Shown here: one piece after another, positions 7,999-17,118 of the stretch
Position numbering within the stretch: position 1 is the stretch's first letter
Layout: each line of letters opens with the position of its first letter
Origin: G963663775 sp963664255
GTDB taxonomy: Bacteria; Bacillota; Clostridia; Oscillospirales; Butyricicoccaceae
NCBI GenBank assembly: GCA_963664255.1
Contig: OY760938.1
Location: forward strand, 310,001 to 374,000
Direction of reading: 5' to 3'
Length of the DNA stretch: 64,000 nucleotides
Made by a program: the position numbers and the translations under genes
The notes under the pieces: generated by a model
Seen by the model: only the letters and a program-made list of their open reading frames with translations
What the model was told of the DNA's origin: nothing
Databases searched by the model: none

Positions 7999-9156
7999 TT
8001 ACAGTGTTTGAATGGTTTCAAGAACGTAGTCTGTAAACTGTTCCGCTGTTGCGCCGGTGTCACGACCGGTAATGTTGTACTTCTTATTCTCATACATACA
8101 GTAATCCAGTGCCTTTTCCAGCTTCTTTGCCTTATCGTTCTGTCCGATATGCTCTAGAAGCATAACCGCAGCACGCAGCATCGAGCTTGGGTCTGCATAT
8201 TGCGCACGCCCTTCTGACACCATACGAGGTGCAGAGCCGTGAATGGCTTCAAACATTGCATATCGCTTGCCGATGTTTGCAGAGCCTGCTGTACCAACGC
8301 CCCCCATCATTTCTGCCGCTTCGTCGGTAATAATATCACCATACAGGTTTGGCAGCACAACCACTTGGAAATCACGGCGACGCTTTTCATCAATCAGCTT
8401 TGCGGTCATGATGTCGATATACCAATCATCAAATGCGATGTCCGGATATTCTTCCGCAATCGTCTGACAAGTCTTCAAGAACTTACCATCGGTGGTCTTG
8501 ATGATATTCGCCTTAGTCACGCAGGTAACACGGCTTCTGCCGGCTTTCTTTGCGTACTCAAATGCCAAACGTGCGATGCGGTCACAGCCCTGTGCGGTTG
8601 CAATCGTAAAATCAATGAACAAATCATCGTTGTACGACACACCTTGGCTGCCAACTGCATAGCCGCCCTCTGTATTTTCACGGAAGAAGCACCAATCAAT
8701 GCCCTCTTCCGGAATCTTCACCGGACGCACATTGGCAAACAAATCCAATTCCTTACGCATTGCCACATTTGCAGATTCCACATTCGGCCACGGGTCGCCT
8801 GCACGAGGTGTCGTGGTAGGCCCCTTCAAAACAACGTGGCACTGCTTGAGCTCTTCCAATGTATCGGGCGGAATCGCACATCCCAGCTCTGCACGGCGTT
8901 CAATGGTCAAGCCGTCAATGTGACGAAATTCAACCTTGCCCGCTGCAACTTCGTCTTCCAGAATGGTTGCCAATGCCTTTTCTGCCATTGCAGTAATCAT
9001 CGGGCCGATGCCATCACCACCACAAACACCAACAATCAGCTTGTCCAGCTTTTCAAAATCCACAAAATCATCCTGTGCCTTCATGCGCTCAATGCGTTCC
9101 AGCTGGCTGCGAATGATTTTTTCGTACTGTTCCATCGCCTTCTGTGAAATTTCCAT
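7999..9156 (-). CDS. icd: isocitrate/isopropylmalate dehydrogenase family protein (isocitrate dehydrogenase)
   Basis: A 385-residue enzyme of the beta-decarboxylating dehydrogenase family. The substrate loop (ESANVAMRKEL) carries the Ser and Arg expected for isocitrate binding, followed by LFANVRPVK; the metal-binding region is YGDIITDEAAEMMGG, and the nucleotide loop includes FEAIHGSAP. It should convert isocitrate to 2-oxoglutarate, feeding glutamate synthesis (inference from its position after aconitase). Start ATG 9156 follows GGAGG by eight bases; the ATG at 9171 overlaps that site. Cofactor preference (NAD or NADP) cannot be settled by eye. Confidence 0.88.
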   Translation of the reverse strand: MEISQKAMEQYEKIIRSQLERIERMKAQDDFVDFEKLDKLIVGVCGGDGIGPMITAMAEKALATILEDEVAAGKVEFRHIDGLTIERRAELGCAIPPDTLEELKQCHVVLKGPTTTPRAGDPWPNVESANVAMRKELDLFANVRPVKIPEEGIDWCFFRENTEGGYAVGSQGVSYNDDLFIDFTIATAQGCDRIARLAFEYAKKAGRSRVTCVTKANIIKTTDGKFLKTCQTIAEEYPDIAFDDWYIDIMTAKLIDEKRRRDFQVVVLPNLYGDIITDEAAEMMGGVGTAGSANIGKRYAMFEAIHGSAPRMVSEGRAQYADPSSMLRAAVMLLEHIGQNDKAKKLEKALDYCMYENKKYNITGRDTGATAEQFTDYVLETIQTL

Positions 9157-9224
9157 GCGTACTGCCTCCATATCTCTTTACTTCTATTCTCTATGCGTAT
9201 TTTATCGACTGAAAAACGCTGTTT

Positions 9225-11153
9225 TTACTTGCCTTCGTTTTGCTGCTTGGCATAATTGAGTGTACCGCCTGCCAGCAATGCCGCGCGCTGACGCTCAGAA
9301 ACTTCACAGTCTGCCTTGAATGTATTGCCGCCGCAAACCACGGTAATCTGGCTGCCAGAACGCACTTCCTCCAGCACGTGCGGCAGAGAAATATCATCCA
9401 GCAAGCTGACCTTATCATAATCTGCTGCATCCGCAAAGGTCAGCGGCAAAATGCCGGAATTGACCAGATTTGCTTTGTGGATACGTGCAAAGCTCTTGCA
9501 CAGCACTGCACGCACGCCCAAATACAGCGGCACCAGTGCTGCATGTTCACGAGAAGAGCCCTGCCCATAGTTCGCGCCGCCAATGATGACACCGCCGCCC
9601 ATTTCCTTGCAGCGTGCAGGGAATTCTGCATCCACATTGATAAAGCAGTAGTTTGCATAATACGGCACATTGGAACGGTATGGCAGCAGCTTTGCGCCAG
9701 CCGGCAAAATGTGGTCAGTTGTGATATTATCTTCGGTTTTCAGCACAATTTTACCTGTATATGCATCTTCCAATGCCTTGCCCAGCGGGAACGGCTTGAT
9801 GTTCGGTCCACGAACCACTTCCACTTCTGCCGGATTTTCAGCAGGCTTTACAATCATGCCGTCATCAATGTCAAAGTGTGCAGGCATCTCGATTGCAGGC
9901 ATCTCGCCCAGTGTGCGCGGGTCGGTCAGCACGCCCGTCAGTGCAGATGCTGCTGCAATTTCCGGAGAAACCAGATAAATCTGCGCATCCTGTGTGCCGC
10001 TGCGTCCCTCAAAGTTACGGTTGAAGGTGCGCAGAGAAACACCGCCGGATTCCGGAGATTGTCCCATGCCAATGCAAGGGCCACAAGCACATTCCAAAAT
10101 ACGTGCACCTGCTGCGATGATGTCGCTCAATGCGCCATTTTTCGCCAACATATTAAATACCTGCATCGAGCCTGGGCTGATAGTCAGCGAAACATCCGGA
10201 TGCACGTGCTTGCCCTTTAGGATAGATGCAACCTTCATCATATCATAGTAGGAAGAGTTGGTGCAAGAACCGATGCAGCACTGATTGACCTTGATTTCGC
10301 CAATAGAAGTCACTTCTTCCACGTTATCCGGCATATGCGGCTTTGCAGCGAGCGGCGCCAAAGCATTCAGGTCAACCGTGATTTCTTCATCATACACCGC
10401 ATCAGCATCGCTTGACAGCGGCACGTATACATCGCCTCTGCCCTGTGCTTCCAAAAACGCCTTTGTCACTTCGTCTGACGGGAAAATGGAAGTGGTTGCA
10501 CCCAATTCTGCGCCCATATTGGTGATGGTTGCACGCTCCGGCACAGACAGTGTCTTGACGCCTTCACCAGCGTATTCCACAATCTTGCCCACGCCGCCCT
10601 TTACGGTCATTTGGCGCAGTACCTCTAAAATAATATCCTTTGCGGAAACCCAAGGCTGCAGTGCACCTGTCAGATTGACACGCACCATTTTCGGACATGG
10701 AATATAGTATGCACCGCCGCCCATTGCAACTGCAACATCCAAACCGCCTGCGCCGAACGCCAGCATACCGATGCCGCCACCAGTTGGTGTGTGAGAATCC
10801 GAACCGATTAAGGTTTTGCCGGGTGCACCAAAGCGCTCCAGATGCACCTGATGACAAATACCATTGCCCGCCTTGGAATAATAAATCCCGTGCTTTTTTG
10901 CAACTGTGCCAATATATTTGTGGTCATCTGCATTCTCAAAGCCGGATTGGAGGGTATTGTGGTCGATATAAGCCACCGAACGCTCAGTTTTCACCTGGTC
11001 AACGCCCATCGCCTCAAACTGCAGATACGCCATGGTTCCGGTTGCATCCTGTGTCAGTGTCTGGTCAATGCGCAGACCAATTTCCTGACCCTTAATCATT
11101 TCCCCGTCAACCAAATGTGCTTCTAGAATCTTTTCTGCTATCGTTTTTGCCAT
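9225..11153 (-). CDS. acn: aconitate hydratase
   Basis: A 642-residue aconitase of the shorter bacterial class, with [4Fe-4S] ligands visible as Cys in CCIGSCTNSS and in ECACGPCIGMG, the DSHTPTGGGIG active-site segment, and the swivel domain with GGANYGQGSSREHAA near the C-terminus. Interconverts citrate and isocitrate. Lies 68 bases upstream of the isocitrate dehydrogenase gene on the same strand, forming the citrate-to-2-oxoglutarate half of the TCA cycle. No citrate synthase is present in the window. No truncation seen. Confidence 0.93.
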   Translation of the reverse strand: MAKTIAEKILEAHLVDGEMIKGQEIGLRIDQTLTQDATGTMAYLQFEAMGVDQVKTERSVAYIDHNTLQSGFENADDHKYIGTVAKKHGIYYSKAGNGICHQVHLERFGAPGKTLIGSDSHTPTGGGIGMLAFGAGGLDVAVAMGGGAYYIPCPKMVRVNLTGALQPWVSAKDIILEVLRQMTVKGGVGKIVEYAGEGVKTLSVPERATITNMGAELGATTSIFPSDEVTKAFLEAQGRGDVYVPLSSDADAVYDEEITVDLNALAPLAAKPHMPDNVEEVTSIGEIKVNQCCIGSCTNSSYYDMMKVASILKGKHVHPDVSLTISPGSMQVFNMLAKNGALSDIIAAGARILECACGPCIGMGQSPESGGVSLRTFNRNFEGRSGTQDAQIYLVSPEIAAASALTGVLTDPRTLGEMPAIEMPAHFDIDDGMIVKPAENPAEVEVVRGPNIKPFPLGKALEDAYTGKIVLKTEDNITTDHILPAGAKLLPYRSNVPYYANYCFINVDAEFPARCKEMGGGVIIGGANYGQGSSREHAALVPLYLGVRAVLCKSFARIHKANLVNSGILPLTFADAADYDKVSLLDDISLPHVLEEVRSGSQITVVCGGNTFKADCEVSERQRAALLAGGTLNYAKQQNEGK

Positions 11154-11303
11154 GTTCTATATCGCTCCTTGCGTAACTTTTTTCGCTGTCCATACAGCTG
11201 AAGATGGCGGCTTCCACAGCCTTCTCCACGATGCAAGCGCTATCGTGCCCATTTTTTAGCATACATAAACCGCTTCTATTTTTTAAGCATTTCTTATTTT
11301 ACA

Positions 11304-12359
11304 TCATTTTCGACATTTTGGAAAGCGTTTCTTGTCTTTTTTTTCACAAATATTTTCTTCCAGTTCGGCAGTTGCAAAGGCATTTTGTGTGCTGTCGCCT
11401 ACATTTCCTTGCAAAAACTCATAATACGCCTGACTTCCAATCATTGCGGCGTTATCACTGCACAAGGATAATGGCGGCAAATACAGCGTGCACCCATTGT
11501 CCTGCGCCATTTGTTCCAAACGAGCACGCAGTACAGCATTCGCCGCAACACCGCCTGCGCACGAAATCGTGCGCAAACCGCTTTGGCGCACCGCCATTTC
11601 CAGCCTCGGCACCAGTGTTTCTGTCACTGCATGGCAAAAAGACGCCGCCAACCCTTCTTTATCCAGCATTTCACCCTTTTGCTCTGCATTGTGCGCCAAA
11701 TTGATAACCGCTGTTTTCAGTCCCGAAAAAGAAAAATCCAGCGGTGCATCTTTGATTTGTGCCTGCGGCAAGGGGTAGCGGTTCGGATTACCATTTTTCG
11801 CCAATGCATCAATTTTTGGCCCGCCAGGATACCCAACACCCAGCACTCTTGCCACCTTGTCAAAAGCTTCCCCTGCGGCATCATCTCGTGTTCCGCCGAG
11901 CACTGTAAATGTCGTATAGTCCTCCACACGCACAATCAAGCTGTTCCCGCCAGACGCCACTAAGGTCAAAAAAGGCGGCTTTAGCGTGGGATATGCCAGA
12001 TAATTCGCCGCAATATGCCCACGAATGTGGTGCACTGGTATAAACGGTTTTTGCAGTGCAAACGCCAGTGCTTTCGCAAAATTCGCGCCCACCAACAGTG
12101 CGCCAATCAGCCCAGGTGCGCAGGTTGCCGCCACCGCATCCAGTTCCGTCTTTTCTACACGCGCTTCCTGCAACGCCCGTTCTGTGACACGACAAACGGC
12201 ATCCATATGCCCACGAGAGGCAATCTCCGGCACAACACCGCCGTACAGCGCATGGGTTTCTATTTGGGTATCCACGATGTTGGATAAAATCACACGCCCG
12301 TCTTCAATTACTGCCGCCGCTGTTTCATCACAGGAGGACTCAATGGCTAAAATTTTCAT
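11304..12359 (-). CDS. tsaD: tRNA N6-adenosine threonylcarbamoyltransferase TsaD
   Basis: A 351-residue ASKHA-fold enzyme starting MKILAIESSCDETAAAV. The metal-binding region HHIRGHIAANYL and the motifs ASGGNSL and GVGYPGGP are all present. Adds threonylcarbamoyl to A37 of ANN-decoding tRNAs, with TsaB and TsaE (family knowledge); no tsaB or tsaE lies alongside here. The last 18 residues form a Lys/Arg-rich tail (KKDKKRFPKC) beyond the conserved fold. rimI lies directly upstream, a common pairing. Confidence 0.95.
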   Translation of the reverse strand: MKILAIESSCDETAAAVIEDGRVILSNIVDTQIETHALYGGVVPEIASRGHMDAVCRVTERALQEARVEKTELDAVAATCAPGLIGALLVGANFAKALAFALQKPFIPVHHIRGHIAANYLAYPTLKPPFLTLVASGGNSLIVRVEDYTTFTVLGGTRDDAAGEAFDKVARVLGVGYPGGPKIDALAKNGNPNRYPLPQAQIKDAPLDFSFSGLKTAVINLAHNAEQKGEMLDKEGLAASFCHAVTETLVPRLEMAVRQSGLRTISCAGGVAANAVLRARLEQMAQDNGCTLYLPPLSLCSDNAAMIGSQAYYEFLQGNVGDSTQNAFATAELEENICEKKDKKRFPKCRK

Positions 12360-12412
12360 ACTTCCTCCCCATTTCTATTCTGTAAACGCCTCTTACAGCT
12401 TCTCTATTTCTC

Positions 12413-12853
12413 TTACCCAAAATAATAGGTCATCAGCACCGCATCTTCCCTTGGTGCCGCATAATATTGCTTTCGTGTCCCAACTGGCACAAATCCCGCC
12501 TGCTCATATAGGGTGATGGCAGGTGCATTTGAAGCCCGCGCCTCTAATGTCACAAAGGACAGCTTTTGCTGTGCCGTTTTGCGCAACAGCGCCTGCACCA
12601 ACGCCTTGCCAACGCCTTGCCTGCGAAAGGCGGGTGCAACTGCCACATTGGTGATATATCCCTCATCCAACACCACTTGACAGCCGATATATCCGCAAAC
12701 CGTGCCGTCCTCCTGTTCTGCCACCAAAAACAGTGCCAACGGGTTCTCGAGTTCCTCTCGCAAACCGTCTTCGCTCCATGGTGCACCAAAGCAGGCTTTT
12801 TCAATGTGCGCCAATGCCGTAATATGCTTTTCTGCCATCTGCACAACATTCAT
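12413..12853 (-). CDS. rimI: ribosomal-protein-alanine N-acetyltransferase RimI-like
   Basis: A 146-residue GNAT acetyltransferase with the acetyl-CoA motif AVAPAFRRQGVGKALV (near residues 70-85) and the C-terminal YEQAGFVPVG segment. RimI acetylates the N-terminus of ribosomal protein S18 in characterised bacteria (family knowledge). ATG at 12853 overlaps the stop of the upstream phosphatase gene (ATGA), so the two are coupled. The substrate here is inferred from family and synteny with tsaD. Confidence 0.85.
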   Translation of the reverse strand: MNVVQMAEKHITALAHIEKACFGAPWSEDGLREELENPLALFLVAEQEDGTVCGYIGCQVVLDEGYITNVAVAPAFRRQGVGKALVQALLRKTAQQKLSFVTLEARASNAPAITLYEQAGFVPVGTRKQYYAAPREDAVLMTYYFG

Positions 12854-13293
12854 AGGCGATTCTCCTCCCGCACAATCAGCTGTTCCACGGCGTCATAGAT
12901 TTCTTTTGCCGCTTCCCGATAGCATTCCAAATTCCCGCCAAATGGGTCTTGAATATCACGACTGGATAAGGTTGATACTTTCGATTTCGCTTCTGGAAAT
13001 TCTGCTTGCACACGCTCCAAATGCGCCATCGTCATGCAAACCAAATAGCGTGCCTCGTCAACCATTTCTTTTGTCAACTGTTTGGAGCGATGGATGGAGA
13101 TTTCCGCACCGCGTTCATGTGCGGCAATGATGGCGTTGCGGGATGCTGGCATCCCTTCCACCGTAAACGTCCCTGCCGATGCACCAATCAGCCCCAAGCG
13201 ATTTTCTCCATCCAGCATCCGAAAAAAACCTTCTGCCATAGGGCTTCTGCAAGTATTTCCAGTACAGATAAAGAGTATTTTCTGATTCATCAT
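12850..13293 (-). CDS. low-molecular-weight phosphatase, YwlE-type protein arginine phosphatase
   Basis: A 147-residue enzyme with the CX5R loop FICTGNTCRSPMAE at the N-terminus and the general-acid Asp in IQDPFGG. A Thr in the loop (CTGNTCR) where tyrosine phosphatases usually have Ile is the residue associated with arginine-phosphate specificity in Bacillus YwlE (family knowledge). I set the start at ATG 13293 because GGGAG is about ten bases upstream; a TTG at 13320 is possible but overlaps polA. No McsB kinase gene is visible in the window. Confidence 0.82.
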   Translation of the reverse strand: MMNQKILFICTGNTCRSPMAEGFFRMLDGENRLGLIGASAGTFTVEGMPASRNAIIAAHERGAEISIHRSKQLTKEMVDEARYLVCMTMAHLERVQAEFPEAKSKVSTLSSRDIQDPFGGNLECYREAAKEIYDAVEQLIVREENRL

Positions 13294-13316
13294 GTCTGTT
13301 TGACTCCCTCTTTGTG

Positions 13317-15950
13317 TCAATGTGCGGTGTACCAGTCGTATCCTGTTTTGGCTTCCGCTACTAGAGGCGCATCCATTGTATACGCACGCTCCATTTCCTC
13401 CCGCAGCAGCTGTGTCACGGCGTCCTGCTCGTCCAAGGGTGCTTCGATAATCAATTCATCATGCACCTGCAAAATCAACCGTGCACGGCGATTTTCCGCC
13501 TGCAAACGGCGGCAGACCCGCACCATTGCAATTTTGATAATATCTGCCGCTGTGCCTTGAATCGGCGTATTCATCGCCGCACGCTCGCCAAAGGAACGCA
13601 TATTGAAATTTTTACTTTGCAGCTCTGGCAGGTATCGGCGCCGCCCAAACAGCGTTTCCACATAGCCTTTTTGCTTGGCTTCCTCCTTGATGCTTTCCAT
13701 ATATTGATGCACACCACGATAGGTATCCAAATATTTTTGAATATATTCGCCCGCTTCCTTGCGGGAAACGCCAATATCCTGTGCCAGTGAAAAATCCGAA
13801 ATGCCATAGACAATGCCGAAATTCACCGCCTTGCAGTAAGAGCGCATTTCTGGCGTGACTTCCTCGGGTGTAACATGAAAAATCTGCGATGCGGTAATGC
13901 GGTGGATGTCCTGATTGTCGCGAAATGCTTGAATCATGGTTTCATCCTGCCCCACATGGGCAAGCACACGCAGCTCAATCTGCGAATAATCGGCATCAAT
14001 TAGCACCATGTCATGATTCTCCGCCACAAACATCCGGCGCAGCTCTCGTCCCAGTTCTGTGCGGACAGGGATATTTTGTAGATTCGGCTCCGTGGAGGAC
14101 AGTCGTCCCGTTGCGGTCACGGTCTGCTGAAAATGCGAATGGATGCGCCCATCCTTTGGGCTGATGACCTTGAGCAGCCCATCGACATAGGTGCTTTTCA
14201 GCTTGGTCAGCTGCCGATATTCAAGCACGTGCCCAATGATTGGGTGGTATCCCTGCAAGCTTTCGAGCACCTCTGCATTGGTGGAATATCCCGTTTTGGT
14301 CTTTTTACGCGTGGGCAACTCCAATTTATCGAACAAAATTGTGCCAAGCATTTTGGTGGAATTGATGTTGAACACTTCGCCCGCCTCTTCGTAAATCTGC
14401 TCGGTCAATTCCGCCACACGGGCGTCCAATTCTTTCCCAAAGGCTTGCAGACGTGCGGTGTCCACCTTGCATCCCACGACCTGCATCTCTGCCAAAATGC
14501 TCATGAGCGGCAGTTCAATTTCATAATACAGTTCGTGCATTTGGTCTGCTTCAATTTTCGCCGAAATTTCCGTGAAAAGTACCTGCACTGCCTGTACATG
14601 CTGTACCAAAGCGGCAGTTGCCTCTTCCGATTCGCCCAAAACTGAAAACGCCGTTTCTTCCGCATAGCTTGCCGGCAGCAGCTGCTGATTGAGGTAAGAC
14701 AATGCTACCCGTTCCAAATCATAGCTGCCCTCTGCTGGATTGAGCAAATACGCACCCAAACAAGTGTCAAAACGGACACCCTGCGGCGCAATACCTTCTT
14801 CTTGCAGACGCACCAACAGTTCCTTGCCGTCATGCAGAACCAACGGAACACTGCCGGAAAATAACCGCCGCAGGATTTCATGCCATTCCTCCGCAGTAAA
14901 GTTTACAGCAGACAGCCAATACACCTGCTCCCCCTGCTGCAGTGCCATCACGTGCAGGGCAAGCGGCATCACCGCCGCCACCGCGGTTTCCGTTTTCCAA
15001 CTGTCCATCAAACGGAACATCGTTTCGGTATCTTTCACTGCAAGGGTTTCTGTCTGCACCGCCTGTACTTGTGGTGCGGTTTCTTCCAACTCAAATTTTT
15101 TGAGGAAATTTTTAAATTCCAAGCGAATCAATAATTCTTGCAGATGCTCTACATCCACCCATGCATCCGGCAGTTGCTGCATATCAAACGGCAGCGGCAC
15201 ATCCCGCTGAATCGTTGCCAGCCAGTAGCTGTCACGTGCAGAGGTTTCGCCCTCCAGGAGCTTGGTGCGTGCTCCCTTTTTAATCTGCGGGTCGTCAAGA
15301 TTTTCATACACCCCATCCAGTGTGCCAAAGGCATGCAGCAGGGTCATTGCCGTTTTCTCGCCAATGCCTGCAACCCCTGGGATATTGTCGGATGCGTCGC
15401 CCATCAGACTTTTCAAATCAATCATGTGAATTGGGTCAAAGCCATATTTTTCATGGAACACCGCCGTGTCATAGGTTTCGTAGGTGGTCTTTCCCATGCG
15501 CGTGGTCACCAAACGCACCACCGTGCCGCCGCCAATCAGCTGCAAGCTGTCCTTATCCCCCGTCACAATCACACAGCTGTGCCCCTGCTCGTCCGCCTCG
15601 TGGCTGATGGTGCCAATCAAATCATCCGCTTCAAACCCCGGCAGTTCACAGCGCTGCACACCCATGGCATCCAGCACCTCTTTCAAAACCGGCAGCTGCA
15701 CCGCCAGTTCTTCCGGCATCCCCTTGCGCTGGGCTTTATAGGTATCAAATCTTTCATGACGAAAGGTTTTTTGCTTCACATCAAAGCAAACAATGGTGTG
15801 GTCTGGTGCTTCTTCCTCCTGCAATTTAAAATACGTCGATAAAAAGCCGTAAATTGCATTGGTATACAGCCCTTCATGATTGGTGAGCAATCGAATCCCG
15901 TAAAACGCACGGTTTAAAATACTATTGCCGTCAATCACCATTATTTTCAT
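13317..15950 (-). CDS. polA: DNA polymerase I
   Basis: An 877-residue protein with an N-terminal 5'-3' exonuclease domain (residues 1-290, starting MKIMVIDGNSILNRAFYG; GFEADDLIG and GDKDSLQL present), a middle 3'-5' exonuclease-like domain (about 310-480), and a polymerase domain with motif A DYSQIELRVLAH, the O-helix RSYCKAVNFGIVYG and motif C LQVHDEL. The middle domain lacks the acidic pairs of a proofreading exonuclease, so proofreading is probably absent, as in many Firmicutes. Fills gaps in repair and Okazaki fragments. The 194 bases upstream (15951-16144) hold no gene and no clear terminator. Confidence 0.96.
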   Translation of the reverse strand: MKIMVIDGNSILNRAFYGIRLLTNHEGLYTNAIYGFLSTYFKLQEEEAPDHTIVCFDVKQKTFRHERFDTYKAQRKGMPEELAVQLPVLKEVLDAMGVQRCELPGFEADDLIGTISHEADEQGHSCVIVTGDKDSLQLIGGGTVVRLVTTRMGKTTYETYDTAVFHEKYGFDPIHMIDLKSLMGDASDNIPGVAGIGEKTAMTLLHAFGTLDGVYENLDDPQIKKGARTKLLEGETSARDSYWLATIQRDVPLPFDMQQLPDAWVDVEHLQELLIRLEFKNFLKKFELEETAPQVQAVQTETLAVKDTETMFRLMDSWKTETAVAAVMPLALHVMALQQGEQVYWLSAVNFTAEEWHEILRRLFSGSVPLVLHDGKELLVRLQEEGIAPQGVRFDTCLGAYLLNPAEGSYDLERVALSYLNQQLLPASYAEETAFSVLGESEEATAALVQHVQAVQVLFTEISAKIEADQMHELYYEIELPLMSILAEMQVVGCKVDTARLQAFGKELDARVAELTEQIYEEAGEVFNINSTKMLGTILFDKLELPTRKKTKTGYSTNAEVLESLQGYHPIIGHVLEYRQLTKLKSTYVDGLLKVISPKDGRIHSHFQQTVTATGRLSSTEPNLQNIPVRTELGRELRRMFVAENHDMVLIDADYSQIELRVLAHVGQDETMIQAFRDNQDIHRITASQIFHVTPEEVTPEMRSYCKAVNFGIVYGISDFSLAQDIGVSRKEAGEYIQKYLDTYRGVHQYMESIKEEAKQKGYVETLFGRRRYLPELQSKNFNMRSFGERAAMNTPIQGTAADIIKIAMVRVCRRLQAENRRARLILQVHDELIIEAPLDEQDAVTQLLREEMERAYTMDAPLVAEAKTGYDWYTAH

Positions 15951-16144
15951 AGCACAATCCTCATTCGTCTGATAGTTTCAAGAATCTGTCTGTTTTGTCA
16001 TGACATCATCGCATTCTTATCCAATAGTATACTCTATTTTTTTGTAAAATTCCATAGAAAGACCAATGATGCTGTAAAAAGACACTCCCTCGCACAAACC
16101 CCATTCTTTCCAAATGGATGATTCTGCAAAGAAGCATCTTTTTC

Positions 16145-17104
16145 TCAAATCGTGTCGTTGGCTGCGCCATACACACCGCATTTTTCTATGATTTCTGTTG
16201 CCCGCTCGACCATTGCAGATAAATCCGGTGTGTCATATCGAATCCAATGCACGTTTGGATTGCGCTTGAGCCAAGTCAGCTGCCGCTTGGCATAATTGCG
16301 TGTGCGCTGTTTGAGTAGCTCGACACAATCCTCTAAGGAGGCTTCGCCCTGCAAATATGCCAGCAGCTCTTTATACCCAATGGCCTGCGCCGCTGTACCG
16401 ACCAACTTCCCTTGCTCCCACAGCATTTGTGTTTCTGCAAGTAATCCGTCTGCAAGCATTGCGTCCACGCGTGTATTGATGCGTGCATAAAGTGTGTCAC
16501 GAGATTCCGGGCACACCGCAAGGACACAGGCACGATATTTCGGGGTTGGACGCTTGTTTTGCGCATTGAGTGCATCAATGGTCATGCCAGTCTGATGGTA
16601 GACCTCGAGCGCGCGAATCACCCGCTTGAGATTATTCGGATGCAGCCGTGCGGCACTGACGGGGTCAACCTGTCGAAGCTTTTCCAAAACCGCTTCATTT
16701 CCCGCCTCCTGCGCCAGCCTTTGCAATGCTTCCCGCAGTGCATGGTCGGTTTCTTCTCCTGAAAACGTGCTGCATTCAATCAGTGCATCCATATACAGCC
16801 CCGTACCGCCTGCGACAATGGGCACTTTTCCGTGCCGTAAAATATCTTGTGCGCACGCATCCGCCAGTTCCACAAAGCGCGCCACCGAAAAGCTTTCCTG
16901 CGGCGCGGCAATGTCCAGCATATGATGCGGCACGCCGTCCCGCTCGGAAAGGGTTGGTTTGGCGGTGCCAATGTCCATGCCTCGATAAATCTGCATCGAA
17001 TCCGCCGAAATAATTTCCGTATGCAGTTGTTTCGCCAACGCCACAGACAGTGCGGTTTTTCCGCTGGCGGTCGGCCCCGCAATGCAAATCAGCGTATTCT
17101 CCAT
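16145..17104 (-). CDS. miaA: tRNA dimethylallyltransferase MiaA
   Basis: A 319-residue enzyme with the P-loop AGPTASGKTALS (residues 9-20), SADSMQIYRGMDIGTAKP, and VAGGTGLYMDALI. Transfers dimethylallyl to A37 of tRNAs reading UNN codons; MiaB, encoded four genes upstream in transcription order, then methylthiolates the product (family knowledge). Lies 14 bases after mutL, so it is part of the miaB-mutS-mutL-miaA transcription unit common in Clostridia. Confidence 0.95.
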   Translation of the reverse strand: MENTLICIAGPTASGKTALSVALAKQLHTEIISADSMQIYRGMDIGTAKPTLSERDGVPHHMLDIAAPQESFSVARFVELADACAQDILRHGKVPIVAGGTGLYMDALIECSTFSGEETDHALREALQRLAQEAGNEAVLEKLRQVDPVSAARLHPNNLKRVIRALEVYHQTGMTIDALNAQNKRPTPKYRACVLAVCPESRDTLYARINTRVDAMLADGLLAETQMLWEQGKLVGTAAQAIGYKELLAYLQGEASLEDCVELLKQRTRNYAKRQLTWLKRNPNVHWIRYDTPDLSAMVERATEIIEKCGVYGAANDTI

Positions 17105-17118
17105 TTGCTCTCCCCCAT

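Noticed and set aside
13294..13320. TTG start at 13320 for the arginine phosphatase gene
   Set aside because: The start would overlap the polA stop and has no ribosome site, while ATG 13293 is preceded by GGGAG.
13317..15950. Loss of proofreading residues in DNA polymerase I as a novel feature
   Set aside because: Many Firmicutes PolA proteins lack these residues; it is expected rather than new.
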